Assembly (NCBI GenBank): GCA_023417785.1
Contig: JAEZEH010000094.1
Span: forward strand, 1-64,000
From: Bacteroidota bacterium
Lineage (GTDB): Bacteria > Bacteroidota > Bacteroidia > Cytophagales > Cyclobacteriaceae
Direction: 5' to 3'
DNA length: 64,000 bases
The number at the start of each line of letters is the position of its first letter. Position 1 is the stretch's first letter. Below, one piece after another: positions 26,866-34,486 of this stretch. Under the pieces are notes generated by a model. It was not told where the DNA came from, ran no database searches, and saw only the letters and a list, made by a program, of their open reading frames with translations. A program made the position numbers and the translations under genes.

Positions 26866-26897
26866 TTTTGGATTGATTAATTAATTGTCTATATTTG
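26866..26897 (+). promoter_or_regulatory. promoter immediately upstream of a hairpin, ahead of greA
   Basis: TTTTG at 26866-26870 (overlapping the pentapeptide gene's last stop) and TATATTTG at 26890-26897 are 19 bp apart, a near-ideal -33/-7 pair. The start site would fall near 26903, directly before the hairpin at 26905. It is the best promoter candidate for greA. Confidence 0.6.
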
Positions 26898-26904
26898 CAT
26901 ATCA

Positions 26905-26940
26905 GCAACGGCCTCTGTATTAGAGGCCGTTGCTTCTTTT
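26905..26940 (+). terminator. intrinsic terminator or attenuator hairpin
   Basis: GCAACGGCCTC (26905-26915) pairs perfectly with GAGGCCGTTGC (26923-26933) around a 7-base loop, followed by TTCTTTTTTG. It can end the pentapeptide gene transcript. Because a good promoter lies just upstream, it may also act as an attenuator in the greA leader or release a very short RNA. Confidence 0.85.
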
Positions 26941-27018
26941 TTGTCGCTTGTGTCCGAAAAACGTCGGATTATTTTCAGAGCACAGAGATAATAACAACTT
27001 GTATTAACAATTATTTGT

Positions 27019-27492
27019 ATGAGCAAAGTGTCATATTATACCAAAGAGGGTTTGGACAAAATCAGGAATGAGCTTGCGGAACTAAAATCCAAAGGCAGGG
27101 CCGATATTGCCCGTCAGATTGCCGACGCGCGCGATAAGGGAGATCTTAGCGAAAATGCTGAATATGATGCTGCAAAAGACGCACAAGGACACCTTGAGGC
27201 AAAAATCGCTCAACTGGAAGATCTTGTTGCCAATGCACGTCTGCTGGATGAAAATAACATCGATACTTCACGGGTTTCCATCCTTTCAAAAGTCACTATC
27301 AAGAATAAGAAGAACGGTAAATCCGTGTCTTATACTCTCGTGTCGGAAGAAGAAGCTGATTTGAAGGCTGGCAAAATTTCCACAATGTCGCCTATCGGAA
27401 AAGGTCTGCTCGGAAAACAAAAAGGTGAAACCGCGAAGATTGTTACTCCGGCGGGAGAAGTCGAACTTGTCGTGATGGATATTACTGCGTAA
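27019..27492 (+). CDS. greA: transcription elongation factor GreA
   Basis: A 157-residue GreA, which enters the RNA polymerase secondary channel and helps cleave backtracked RNA. The N-terminal coiled coil (about 8-75) has the tip with conserved acidic residues in DARDKGDLSENAEYDAAKDAQ, and the C-terminal FKBP-like domain ends in SPIGKGLLGKQKGE and a short valine-rich strand. Length is normal. Followed after three bases by the HIT gene, so cotranscription is likely. Confidence 0.96.
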   Translation: MSKVSYYTKEGLDKIRNELAELKSKGRADIARQIADARDKGDLSENAEYDAAKDAQGHLEAKIAQLEDLVANARLLDENNIDTSRVSILSKVTIKNKKNGKSVSYTLVSEEEADLKAGKISTMSPIGKGLLGKQKGETAKIVTPAGEVELVVMDITA

Positions 27493-27495
27493 GCT

Positions 27496-27891
27496 ATGGC
27501 GTCTATCTTTTCGAAAATTATTAACCGTGAAATCCCGGGTTTTATCGTCGCTGAAGACGAACGGTATATTGCGTTTCTCGATATCAATCCGCTCGTGCAG
27601 GGTCACGTGCTCGTTGTTCCTAAAAAGGAAGTCGATTACATCTTCGACATGGAGGATGAATCACTGGGTGGTCTTATGATTTTCGCGAAGAAGGTTGCTG
27701 TCGCTGTTAAGAAAAGTGTCTCATGCAAACGGATCGGTGTGGCTGTTATCGGACTGGAAGTGCCTCATACGCATATTCACCTTGTGCCTATGAACAGTAT
27801 GGGTGACATCAATTTCACACAGCCGAAACTAAATCCGTCAAAAGACGAGCTATCGTCAGTCCAACAGAAGATAACGGCAAATTTCAAGTAA
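27496..27891 (+). CDS. HIT family nucleotide hydrolase
   Basis: A 131-residue histidine triad protein, likely hydrolysing nucleoside phosphoramidates or dinucleoside polyphosphates. The triad is HTHIHLVP with His91, His93 and His95. The N-terminus MASIFSKIINREIPGFIVAEDE is typical of the HinT/Hit branch. Three bases after greA; ends at a bidirectional terminator facing pgk. Confidence 0.93.
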   Translation: MASIFSKIINREIPGFIVAEDERYIAFLDINPLVQGHVLVVPKKEVDYIFDMEDESLGGLMIFAKKVAVAVKKSVSCKRIGVAVIGLEVPHTHIHLVPMNSMGDINFTQPKLNPSKDELSSVQQKITANFK

Positions 27892-27904
27892 GAAGAGCTA
27901 CTTG

Positions 27905-27947
27905 AAAAAGAAGGGACACTCTCATCGGAGCGTCCCTTCTTTTTTTT
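27905..27947. terminator. bidirectional intrinsic terminator between HIT gene and pgk
   Basis: AAAAAGAAGGGAC-A-CTC pairs with GAG-C-GTCCCTTCTTTTTTT around a short loop, with A- and T-runs on both sides. It lies between the convergent ends of the HIT gene (27891) and pgk (27961). Confidence 0.9.
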
Positions 27948-27960
27948 GTGAAAGGCGGTA

Positions 27961-29148
27961 TCACTTGTCAAGCGCTGCTACTCCGGGAAGCACTTTACCT
28001 TCGAAGTATTCCAGCAACGCACCGCCACCGGTTGATACATAGCTGACGTCATCGTTAAAACCAAGTTGGTTTACGGCAGCAGCTGAATCGCCGCCGCCGA
28101 TCAATGAAAAGCCCCCATTTTTGGTTGCCTTCACTACGGCTTCCGCGATACCTTTTGTTCCTGCGGCGAATTTTTCCATTTCAAAAACACCCATCGGCCC
28201 ATTCCAAAGAATAGTCTTCGACGCCTCGATGGTTTTTTTGAAGACTTCGGTAGCCTGTGGACCAATATCCAGGCCCATCCAGCCATCCTTGATATTATTG
28301 TTGTTGGCGATATCCGTATTTGCATTCGCATCGAACTTATCAGCAATTACGCTGTCGATAGGAAGCAGTAATTCGACGCCTTTTGTTTTTGCCTTTTGAA
28401 TAAGCTCTTTGGCCAGATCAAGTTTATCAGCCTCGACCAGCGAGTTTCCGACATTTCCACCCATTGCTTTGAAAAATGTATACGCCATGCCTCCACCAAT
28501 GATAAGGTTGTTCACGCGGTCGAGGAGGTTTTCAATAATCAGAATCTTATCTGAAATCTTGGCGCCTCCCATAATTGCCGTGAATGGCCGGGTAGTATTC
28601 TCAAGAACTTTTCTCGCATTCTCAAGTTCAGCGCCCATAACAAGTCCGGCGCCTTTCTCATTAAAGAACTGCGCGACAACCGTTGTGGATGCGTGAGCAC
28701 GATGTGCCGTGCCGAAGGCATCATTTACATAAATATCCCCATGCTTGCTGAGTTTTTCTGCGAACCCCACATCGCCTTTTTCTTCCTGCTTGTAAAAGCG
28801 AAGGTTTTCGAGCAGCAGAACTTCACCCGGCTGAAGGGCCGCTGAAAGTTTAAACGCTTCGTCACCGATACAGTCGCCGGTAAATTTCACCGGTTGTCCA
28901 AGTAGCTCTTCCGTTTTTTTGATGGTATGCTTGAGAGAGTATTTTTCCTCGGGTCCTTCCTTTGGCCGGCCCAGGTGCGACATCAGCACACAACTTCCGC
29001 CGTCTTTTAATATTTTTTTAAGAGTGGGTATGGTCGCGCGTATGCGGTTGTCGTCTGTTACATTAAGACTTTTGTCCAGAGGAACATTGAAGTCGACTCG
29101 GATAAGAGCGCGTTTTCCTTTGAAATTGATGTCGTTAATCGTTTTCAT
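27961..29148 (-). CDS. pgk: phosphoglycerate kinase
   Basis: A 395-residue glycolytic kinase interconverting 1,3-bisphosphoglycerate + ADP and 3-phosphoglycerate + ATP. It shows RVDFNVPLD near the start, SHLGRPK, the VNDAFGTAHRAHAS substrate region, GGAKISDKI and the nucleotide loop GGGDSAAAVNQLG. I start it at the ATG at 29148 (MKTINDINFKGKRALIRVD); the 23 codons further upstream are the 5' leader. A -7 promoter box lies at 29260-29267, giving a leader of about 105 nt. Confidence 0.97.
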   Translation of the reverse strand: MKTINDINFKGKRALIRVDFNVPLDKSLNVTDDNRIRATIPTLKKILKDGGSCVLMSHLGRPKEGPEEKYSLKHTIKKTEELLGQPVKFTGDCIGDEAFKLSAALQPGEVLLLENLRFYKQEEKGDVGFAEKLSKHGDIYVNDAFGTAHRAHASTTVVAQFFNEKGAGLVMGAELENARKVLENTTRPFTAIMGGAKISDKILIIENLLDRVNNLIIGGGMAYTFFKAMGGNVGNSLVEADKLDLAKELIQKAKTKGVELLLPIDSVIADKFDANANTDIANNNNIKDGWMGLDIGPQATEVFKKTIEASKTILWNGPMGVFEMEKFAAGTKGIAEAVVKATKNGGFSLIGGGDSAAAVNQLGFNDDVSYVSTGGGALLEYFEGKVLPGVAALDK

Positions 29149-29259
29149 AGTAGTTGTAGAAATGGTTTTGAAGTACTTTTCTTTCCCCGAAAGGGCAGGG
29201 TCATGCGTTGGAAGCAATTATCTCTACCCGGGTAGCACGGTAAGGTCAATTCGAGCGAA

Positions 29260-29267
29260 TGCAAAAC
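29260..29267 (-). promoter_or_regulatory. -7 promoter box for pgk
   Basis: On the minus strand this reads TAGTTTTG, an exact TAnnTTTG box, about 110 bp before the pgk ATG. No clear -33 box is seen. The leader between them contains the palindrome CTACCCGGGTAG (about 29222-29233). Confidence 0.5.
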
Positions 29268-29302
29268 TAAACTTTTTGGTCTCTTTCATGCTATGACATA
29301 AA

Positions 29303-29328
29303 TAAAAAAGCCGGTGAAGATTCCGGCT
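29303..29328 (-). terminator. intrinsic terminator after pfkA
   Basis: On the minus strand AGCCGG (29323-29328) pairs with CCGGCT (29309-29314) around an 8-base loop and is followed by TTTTTTATTT. It lies 30 bp past the pfkA stop and just before the pgk promoter. Confidence 0.85.
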
Positions 29329-29357
29329 CTGTAGTACAAACCATTGTGGCCTGGCTA

Positions 29358-30458
29358 CTAATCGCCGAAGCTAATGCCCATTCCTTTGGCTGCCCGTACA
29401 AGGAAAGAATCCTTGTCAACGAAGTTATAATTTTGGGTAGCTTCTTCGAGGGATACGGAGGTCACTTCATTATTGCGGAACGCCACCATCTGTCCGAATT
29501 TCCCTTCATGAATGAGCTCAAACGCCTTCACACCGTATAGTGTCGCCAGGATTCGGTCATAAGCTACTGGTGTACCGCCGCGTTGCACGTGGCCCAAAAC
29601 GGTTTCACGAATCTCCATCTGACAACCGGCTTCCTTTAACTGTCTGGAAAGCTGAAACGCGACTCCGCCCAAACGCACGTGTTCCGAACCTTTATCATTT
29701 TGACTTGATGTGATTGTTCCCGCTTTTGGCTTGGCGCCTTCAGCGATAACAATGTTGGCAAAGCCCCTTCCGTTTTTATATCGCGCGTTGAGTTTTTTCA
29801 CAATCTTGGTGATATCATACGGAATCTCAGGAATGAGGCAGATCTCCGCACCTCCGGCAATTGCCGTGTGAAGGGCGATCCAACCCGCATCGCGGCCCAT
29901 CACTTCCATGATCATTGTTCGGTGATGACTTTCAGCGGTTGTCACCAGTTTGTCGATACTATCTGTGGCAATCTGGACTGCTGTTTGAAAACCGAATGTA
30001 ACATCGGTTGCCGAAAGATCGTTATCGATAGTTTTGGGCACCCCAATGATGTTAAGACCCTTGTCAAAAAGTGCTTTGGAAATCCGTTGGGATCCATCGC
30101 CACCAATATTAACTACCGCGTGAAATCCCAGGTCCTTGATACGCTTAACAAGTTCTGCAGAGCGGTCAATGAATTTTACCGTTCCATCCGGTTGGGTTAC
30201 CGGAAAATTTATCGGATTCCCTTTATTCGTCGTTTTTAAAATGGTTCCCCCTTTAACATGTATTCCTGCAGTTTTCTTACTGGTAAGTTTTATCAGCTCA
30301 GTTGGTTCGTTGAAAACACCGTTGAAAGCTTCAACACTGCCGTACACTTCCCAGTTCTTCTCCCTCCGCGCCGTTTTCGCGAGGCCGCGGATTACAGCGT
30401 TTAACCCCGGGCAATCCCCGCCTCCTGTAAGAACCAGAATCTTTTTAACTTTATCCAT
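29358..30458 (-). CDS. pfkA: 6-phosphofructokinase (group III type)
   Basis: A 366-residue phosphofructokinase. The phosphoryl-donor motifs are GGDGS (119-123) and PKTIDND (141-147). Gly in the first is the ATP-type residue (pyrophosphate enzymes have Asp there), while Lys142 in the second is shared with pyrophosphate-type and group III ATP enzymes; Escherichia coli has Gly. So this is most likely an ATP-using member of the mixed group III family. MGRDAGWIALH is the fructose-6-phosphate site. It faces away from the Sua5 gene and lies upstream of pgk on the same strand with its own terminator. Confidence 0.93.
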   Translation of the reverse strand: MDKVKKILVLTGGGDCPGLNAVIRGLAKTARREKNWEVYGSVEAFNGVFNEPTELIKLTSKKTAGIHVKGGTILKTTNKGNPINFPVTQPDGTVKFIDRSAELVKRIKDLGFHAVVNIGGDGSQRISKALFDKGLNIIGVPKTIDNDLSATDVTFGFQTAVQIATDSIDKLVTTAESHHRTMIMEVMGRDAGWIALHTAIAGGAEICLIPEIPYDITKIVKKLNARYKNGRGFANIVIAEGAKPKAGTITSSQNDKGSEHVRLGGVAFQLSRQLKEAGCQMEIRETVLGHVQRGGTPVAYDRILATLYGVKAFELIHEGKFGQMVAFRNNEVTSVSLEEATQNYNFVDKDSFLVRAAKGMGISFGD

Positions 30459-30531
30459 TTGTGTATTGTTATTGCGTTAGCGGTTCAAATAAAAAGAAAA
30501 AGTGACGAGCAAAAGAAAACTTAATACGTTT

Positions 30532-31488
30532 TTATTCCTGATTTTGAGCAGCTGCCCTTCGTAAACGATCATTTATTGCACGGCCAAGTCCAACGTCAGG
30601 TACCGGCTCGGCAAGCACGACATCCACATCCATTTTATCGAAGGCCCGTAGTGCACTGAATAAATTTTTAGCCGCCTCTTCGAGGTTTTCCTGAGGGGAC
30701 AAAATAATCTGATTCGGTGAATTGAAATCGTTTGAAAAAGAAAGTATACCGGAACAGCTCGCTGGATACCTTTGCAGGAGCTCAGTAAGATTCCCAAGAA
30801 TCAGTCGTTTCGTCGGGGCATAATGACTGGTGAGTTGTCCTGGGCTTTTGGGCTTCGAAGTTGAATGAGCCTGAATGCGCACTTGTCCTATTATGCTTTC
30901 GATCTTTTCTATGCTTAGTCCGCCGAGGCGATAGACCACCGGCTCACCAGACTCAAATCCCATGATTGTTGATTCAATGCCAATAGGACATTGGCCGCCA
31001 TCGAGGATGTAAGGGATACTGTTTCCCAGTTGTTCGGCAACGTGCTCAGGGCGGGTCGGACTTACGTATCCAAATGGATTTGCGCTAGGAGCGGCAAGCG
31101 GAAACGTTAATTCCTGCAGTAGCTGCCGGGTAAGGATATGATCGGGGCAACGCAGCCCTACCGTTTCCATTCCGGACGTGACGATATCCGGAATGATATC
31201 TTTCTTTGGCAGTACCAGCGTGAGTGGCCCCGGCCAGAAATACGTGGCCAGCCGGTATGCCTGATGGGGAATACTGTTGACGTAGAGTTGCGCCGCATCC
31301 AGGTCGGGCACGTGCACAATGAGCGGATCAAACTCCGGACGGTTTTTTACTGCAAAGATTCGCGCCACGGCAGTACCATCAAGTGCGTTGGCCGCGAGGC
31401 CGTATACGGTTTCCGTGGGAATGGCGACAAGCTCACCTTTATCGAGGAGCGATTTAGCCTTCTTTATATCAGTACCGGTTTCTGCCAT
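30532..31488 (-). CDS. threonylcarbamoyl-AMP synthase, Sua5 type
   Basis: A 318-residue YrdC/Sua5 enzyme that makes threonylcarbamoyl-AMP from Thr, bicarbonate and ATP for the t6A37 modification of tRNAs reading ANN codons. The YrdC domain (about 1-205) has the start KKAKSLLDKGELVAIPTETVYGLAANA, KNRPEFDPL and SANPFGYVSPT. The extra C-terminal Sua5 domain (about 215-318) is joined by the linker KSPGQLTSHYAPTKRL, so it is the long form. Divergent from the serine hydrolase gene. Confidence 0.93.
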   Translation of the reverse strand: MAETGTDIKKAKSLLDKGELVAIPTETVYGLAANALDGTAVARIFAVKNRPEFDPLIVHVPDLDAAQLYVNSIPHQAYRLATYFWPGPLTLVLPKKDIIPDIVTSGMETVGLRCPDHILTRQLLQELTFPLAAPSANPFGYVSPTRPEHVAEQLGNSIPYILDGGQCPIGIESTIMGFESGEPVVYRLGGLSIEKIESIIGQVRIQAHSTSKPKSPGQLTSHYAPTKRLILGNLTELLQRYPASCSGILSFSNDFNSPNQIILSPQENLEEAAKNLFSALRAFDKMDVDVVLAEPVPDVGLGRAINDRLRRAAAQNQE

Positions 31489-31579
31489 TTAGACTCTAAA
31501 AAAAACGTTCGCAAAAAAGCGCTAACTTCCATTCGATTGCCAATCTATGACAAAAGTCCTTCTTCTTAAAATTCTTGTT

Positions 31580-32488
31580 ATGATACGAATGATCGCATTA
31601 CTCGTTGCAATGAGTGTTTGTATTCCTGCCGTAGCCCAGAAAGGAGACAAAGTACTACAACGCAAGCTGGAAAATCTTACGCGAGACTTTCAGGGCGATG
31701 TCGGAATCTATGTCCGCCATCTGTCCAAAGGTCACGAAATGCAAATAAACGCCGACACGCTGTTCCCAACAGCTTCGATGATCAAAATACCGATTACCAT
31801 CGGTGTATTCGCAAAACTTGAGAGTGGCGAGTTGGATTATCGTCAGGAAATGATTTATCGCGATTCGTTGCTGTACGAAGGTGTTGATCTGCTCGGTTCT
31901 TTTAAAGACGGTGAAAAAATCGAACTTAGCAAGATGCTTATGCTGATGATCACAATGAGTGATAATACTGCCAGCTTATGGTGTCAGCACCTTGCGGGGA
32001 CAGGCACGGCGATCAATACGTGGCTCGCAAATAACGGGTTTGTGCATACACGGGTGAACTCCAGAACGCCGGGACGGGAGCCAAACCGCTCGCGCTATGG
32101 GTGGGGTCAGACGACGCCTCGCGAAATGGCCGAGCTCGTCGTGCGCATACGCGAAGGCAAGGTAATCAGTAAGCGAAGCAGCGAACGCATATATAGAAAC
32201 CTATGTAACATATACTGGGATTCCGAATCGCTCTCGCAGATTCCTCCTCATATACAGGTTGCATCGAAACAAGGTGCCGTCGACGAGACGCGAGCCGAGG
32301 TGGTATTGGTAAATGCGCCGCATGGGGACTACGTGTTCTGCGTGATTACAAAAAATCAAAAGGATACAAGTTGGACGCGCGAAAACGAAGGGTATGTTCT
32401 CCTGCGAAATGTGTCCCGCCTGTTGTGGGAACATTTTGAGCCAAACGAAAAGTGGGAACCTGCTCAGGGCATTTCGACGTGGTACTGA
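31580..32488 (+). CDS. exported class A beta-lactamase-like serine hydrolase
   Basis: A protein of about 302 residues with a signal peptide (MIALLVAMSVCIPAVA) and the penicillin-recognising fold. The active-site Ser-x-x-Lys is SMIK (residues 66-69 from the ATG at 31580), SDN follows in MITMSDNTAS, and the third motif is KQG instead of KTG. The class A TTPxxMA stretch is present (QTTPREMAEL), but the omega-loop ExxLN with the deacylating Glu is missing: the loop reads NSRTPGREPNRSRYGWG. It therefore probably does not hydrolyse beta-lactams efficiently and may be a peptidase or esterase. An in-frame ATG at 31547 is a possible alternative start. Confidence 0.82.
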   Translation: MIRMIALLVAMSVCIPAVAQKGDKVLQRKLENLTRDFQGDVGIYVRHLSKGHEMQINADTLFPTASMIKIPITIGVFAKLESGELDYRQEMIYRDSLLYEGVDLLGSFKDGEKIELSKMLMLMITMSDNTASLWCQHLAGTGTAINTWLANNGFVHTRVNSRTPGREPNRSRYGWGQTTPREMAELVVRIREGKVISKRSSERIYRNLCNIYWDSESLSQIPPHIQVASKQGAVDETRAEVVLVNAPHGDYVFCVITKNQKDTSWTRENEGYVLLRNVSRLLWEHFEPNEKWEPAQGISTWY

Positions 32489-32602
32489 TCAGTTCAAGCC
32501 TGAACGATTGAATGTTTAAGGCTGACCTCAAAAATAAACGGCCACAGCCGGGGTAGCTTCACTTTGGATCCTATTCTTTAATTTGCAGTGAATTAGTAAC
32601 TC

Positions 32603-32764
32603 ATGAGTAATAAAACACGCTCTATTCTGAAAGCAATCGCAGTTGTCCTCGTATTGGTTGCTGTAGCTATTCACCTGGGCTGGATCTCCATTCCGGCCAT
32701 AAATATGTATCGCTTCTGGATGGTAATCCTCGCCTTCGGACTAATGCTTATTACCAGCAAATAG
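32603..32764 (+). CDS. 53-residue two-helix membrane peptide
   Basis: An open frame of 54 codons starting at ATG 32603: a short basic start (MSNKTRSILK), a hydrophobic helix (AIAVVLVLVAVAIHLGW), the turn ISIPAINMYRFW and a second hydrophobic helix (MVILAFGLMLITSK). The positive-inside start and the two clean helices argue for a real small inner-membrane protein. It has an AT-rich TTAATTTG box about 25 bp upstream (32579-32590 region). Its 3' end overlaps the convergent NUDIX gene by 24 bases. No family name known to me. Confidence 0.65.
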   Translation: MSNKTRSILKAIAVVLVLVAVAIHLGWISIPAINMYRFWMVILAFGLMLITSK

Positions 32765-33295
32765 CCCGTTTGTTTTTGTCGCCATCCGGACAATTGAATC
32801 ACCTCCATTGGTTACGCTGGAGATTTCATTCATTGAAAACCATTTTACCGCGTGTGATTCATCATTAATCAAAAGTTGACTCTTGCCGTTCACCTGAAGA
32901 AGAAAACGGATGTCGTAGTGATAATGCTGCGGGAAATCCGGTCGCGCGGGAATACCATGTATATCGATGTCGAATATTCCGGAATGAGCAATGAACATCT
33001 GCAACCCCGTTTCTTCCATCACTTCTTTTTTTGCAACCCTGACAACGTCTTCGTCCCCATCAGCGTGGCCTCCTGGTTGAAGCCAGCGATCCAGTTTCCT
33101 GTGATGAAGGAGGAGAACGTTTTCCGCATTCTCGTCAATGATCCATGCCGAAGCCGTTATGTGGCCGGGAAGGTGATCACGATAATAGGCGCGAGGATGC
33201 GCCAATAGCTCCACGAATTTTGGAATGAATTCCTCTTCTTCGGCGTAGCCGGTCACGTAGTTGCGCAGCGTATCAATCAGGTGTTGCCGGTTCAA
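32741..33295 (-). CDS. NUDIX hydrolase
   Basis: A 184-residue NUDIX protein. The Nudix box is GGHADGDEDVVRVAKKEVMEETGL (first half about 76-86): the catalytic Glu pair of the EVMEETG part is intact and the usual Arg before Glu is Lys. The N-terminal 40 residues (FIPKFVELLAHPRAYYRDHLPGHITASAW) are typical of the larger NUDIX proteins that act on nucleoside or sugar diphosphates. Substrate unknown. Convergent with the 53-residue membrane peptide gene. Confidence 0.9.
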   Translation of the reverse strand: MNRQHLIDTLRNYVTGYAEEEEFIPKFVELLAHPRAYYRDHLPGHITASAWIIDENAENVLLLHHRKLDRWLQPGGHADGDEDVVRVAKKEVMEETGLQMFIAHSGIFDIDIHGIPARPDFPQHYHYDIRFLLQVNGKSQLLINDESHAVKWFSMNEISSVTNGGDSIVRMATKTNGLFAGNKH

Positions 33296-33387
33296 GTGTT
33301 TGATTTTTTAGTCAAGTATAACTAACATCGTTGAAAGATGTTCTCCAAACGGATTTTTTTGGTAACTATACAAAAGAACGACTGCAA

Positions 33388-34428
33388 ATGAATCAACCGG
33401 TTAAAACGGCACTTCTTTCCTATGGTATGTCGGGCGAGATATTTCACGCGCCCTTTATTTCCTCGCTACCTGAGTTTGAACTTGCAGTCATTGTTCAACG
33501 AAAATCCAGTTCGGCGAAAGAGCGGTATCCGCAAGTCCGGATAGCGAAATCAATTGACGAAGCAATCGCAGACCCTGAAACAGAGCTCGTTATAGTAAAC
33601 ACGCCGAACGAAACGCACTTCAGGTTTGCATTGGCGGCCTTAGAGGCGGGAAAGCATGTTGTAGTTGAAAAGCCATTCACAGTAGATCCGGATGAGGGCA
33701 CAAAACTCATTGAAACCGCCCGTGCGATGAACCGCGTACTTAGTGTATTTCAGAACAGGCGCTGGGATGGCGATTTTATGACCGTTCATAAAATAATTCG
33801 CGAAGGCTCGTTAGGCAAACTGGTTGAATTCGAGGCGCATTACGATCGCTTCCGAAACTACATCGAACCAAATACCTGGAAAGAAGAAAAGCGACCAGGT
33901 ACAGGTATCCTGTACAATCTTGGTTCTCACATGCTTGATCAGGTGCTTGTTCTTTTTGGAATGCCGAAGTACATTGACGCGCGTATTGGTGTGCAACGAC
34001 CCGGTGGTACGGTGGACGATTATTACGACATTCGAATGGAATACCCCGGACACCTTGCGATAATCAAGTCGAGCTATCTCGTTAAGGCGGAATTGCCCCG
34101 ATACATCATCCATGGAACGGAGGGATCATTCACAAAATCGGGACTTGATCCACAGGAACAGGACCTTAAAGACAAACGGGATCCCAACAGCCGTGATTGG
34201 GGACGGGAAGCTGAAGGTTATTTTGGGAAACTGGAGACCGTAAAAGGAACGAAGACCGTGGAAACAATCCCCGGAAACTATGCCGCCTTTTACAAGAATA
34301 TCTATCAGGCAATCCGAAGGGGCGAACCGTTAGCGGTAACGCCTGAGGATGCGATTAATGTAATCCGCCTGATTTCGCTTTGCTACGAAAGCGCCAGACA
34401 ACGAAAAGCAATGAAGTGTGAAATCTAA
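33388..34428 (+). CDS. cytoplasmic Gfo/Idh/MocA oxidoreductase
   Basis: A 346-residue NAD(P)-dependent oxidoreductase with no signal peptide. The Rossmann region has the loose motif SYGMSGEIFHAPFI, and the family's EKPFTVD (Lys in the active site) lies near residue 96. The C-terminal half begins with QNRRWDGDFMTV and carries GSHMLDQVL with the expected catalytic His. It is closest in look to the YdgJ/IolW-type branch that oxidises or reduces sugars and inositols. First gene of the left half of the carbohydrate locus. ATG at 33388 chosen; an upstream ATG adds 19 residues of no family character. Confidence 0.88.
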   Translation: MNQPVKTALLSYGMSGEIFHAPFISSLPEFELAVIVQRKSSSAKERYPQVRIAKSIDEAIADPETELVIVNTPNETHFRFALAALEAGKHVVVEKPFTVDPDEGTKLIETARAMNRVLSVFQNRRWDGDFMTVHKIIREGSLGKLVEFEAHYDRFRNYIEPNTWKEEKRPGTGILYNLGSHMLDQVLVLFGMPKYIDARIGVQRPGGTVDDYYDIRMEYPGHLAIIKSSYLVKAELPRYIIHGTEGSFTKSGLDPQEQDLKDKRDPNSRDWGREAEGYFGKLETVKGTKTVETIPGNYAAFYKNIYQAIRRGEPLAVTPEDAINVIRLISLCYESARQRKAMKCEI

Positions 34429-34486
34429 AGCACTGAATGAACAAACCAGATCACGCCTAAATGTTGATAAATAAACCCGAGAAGAA

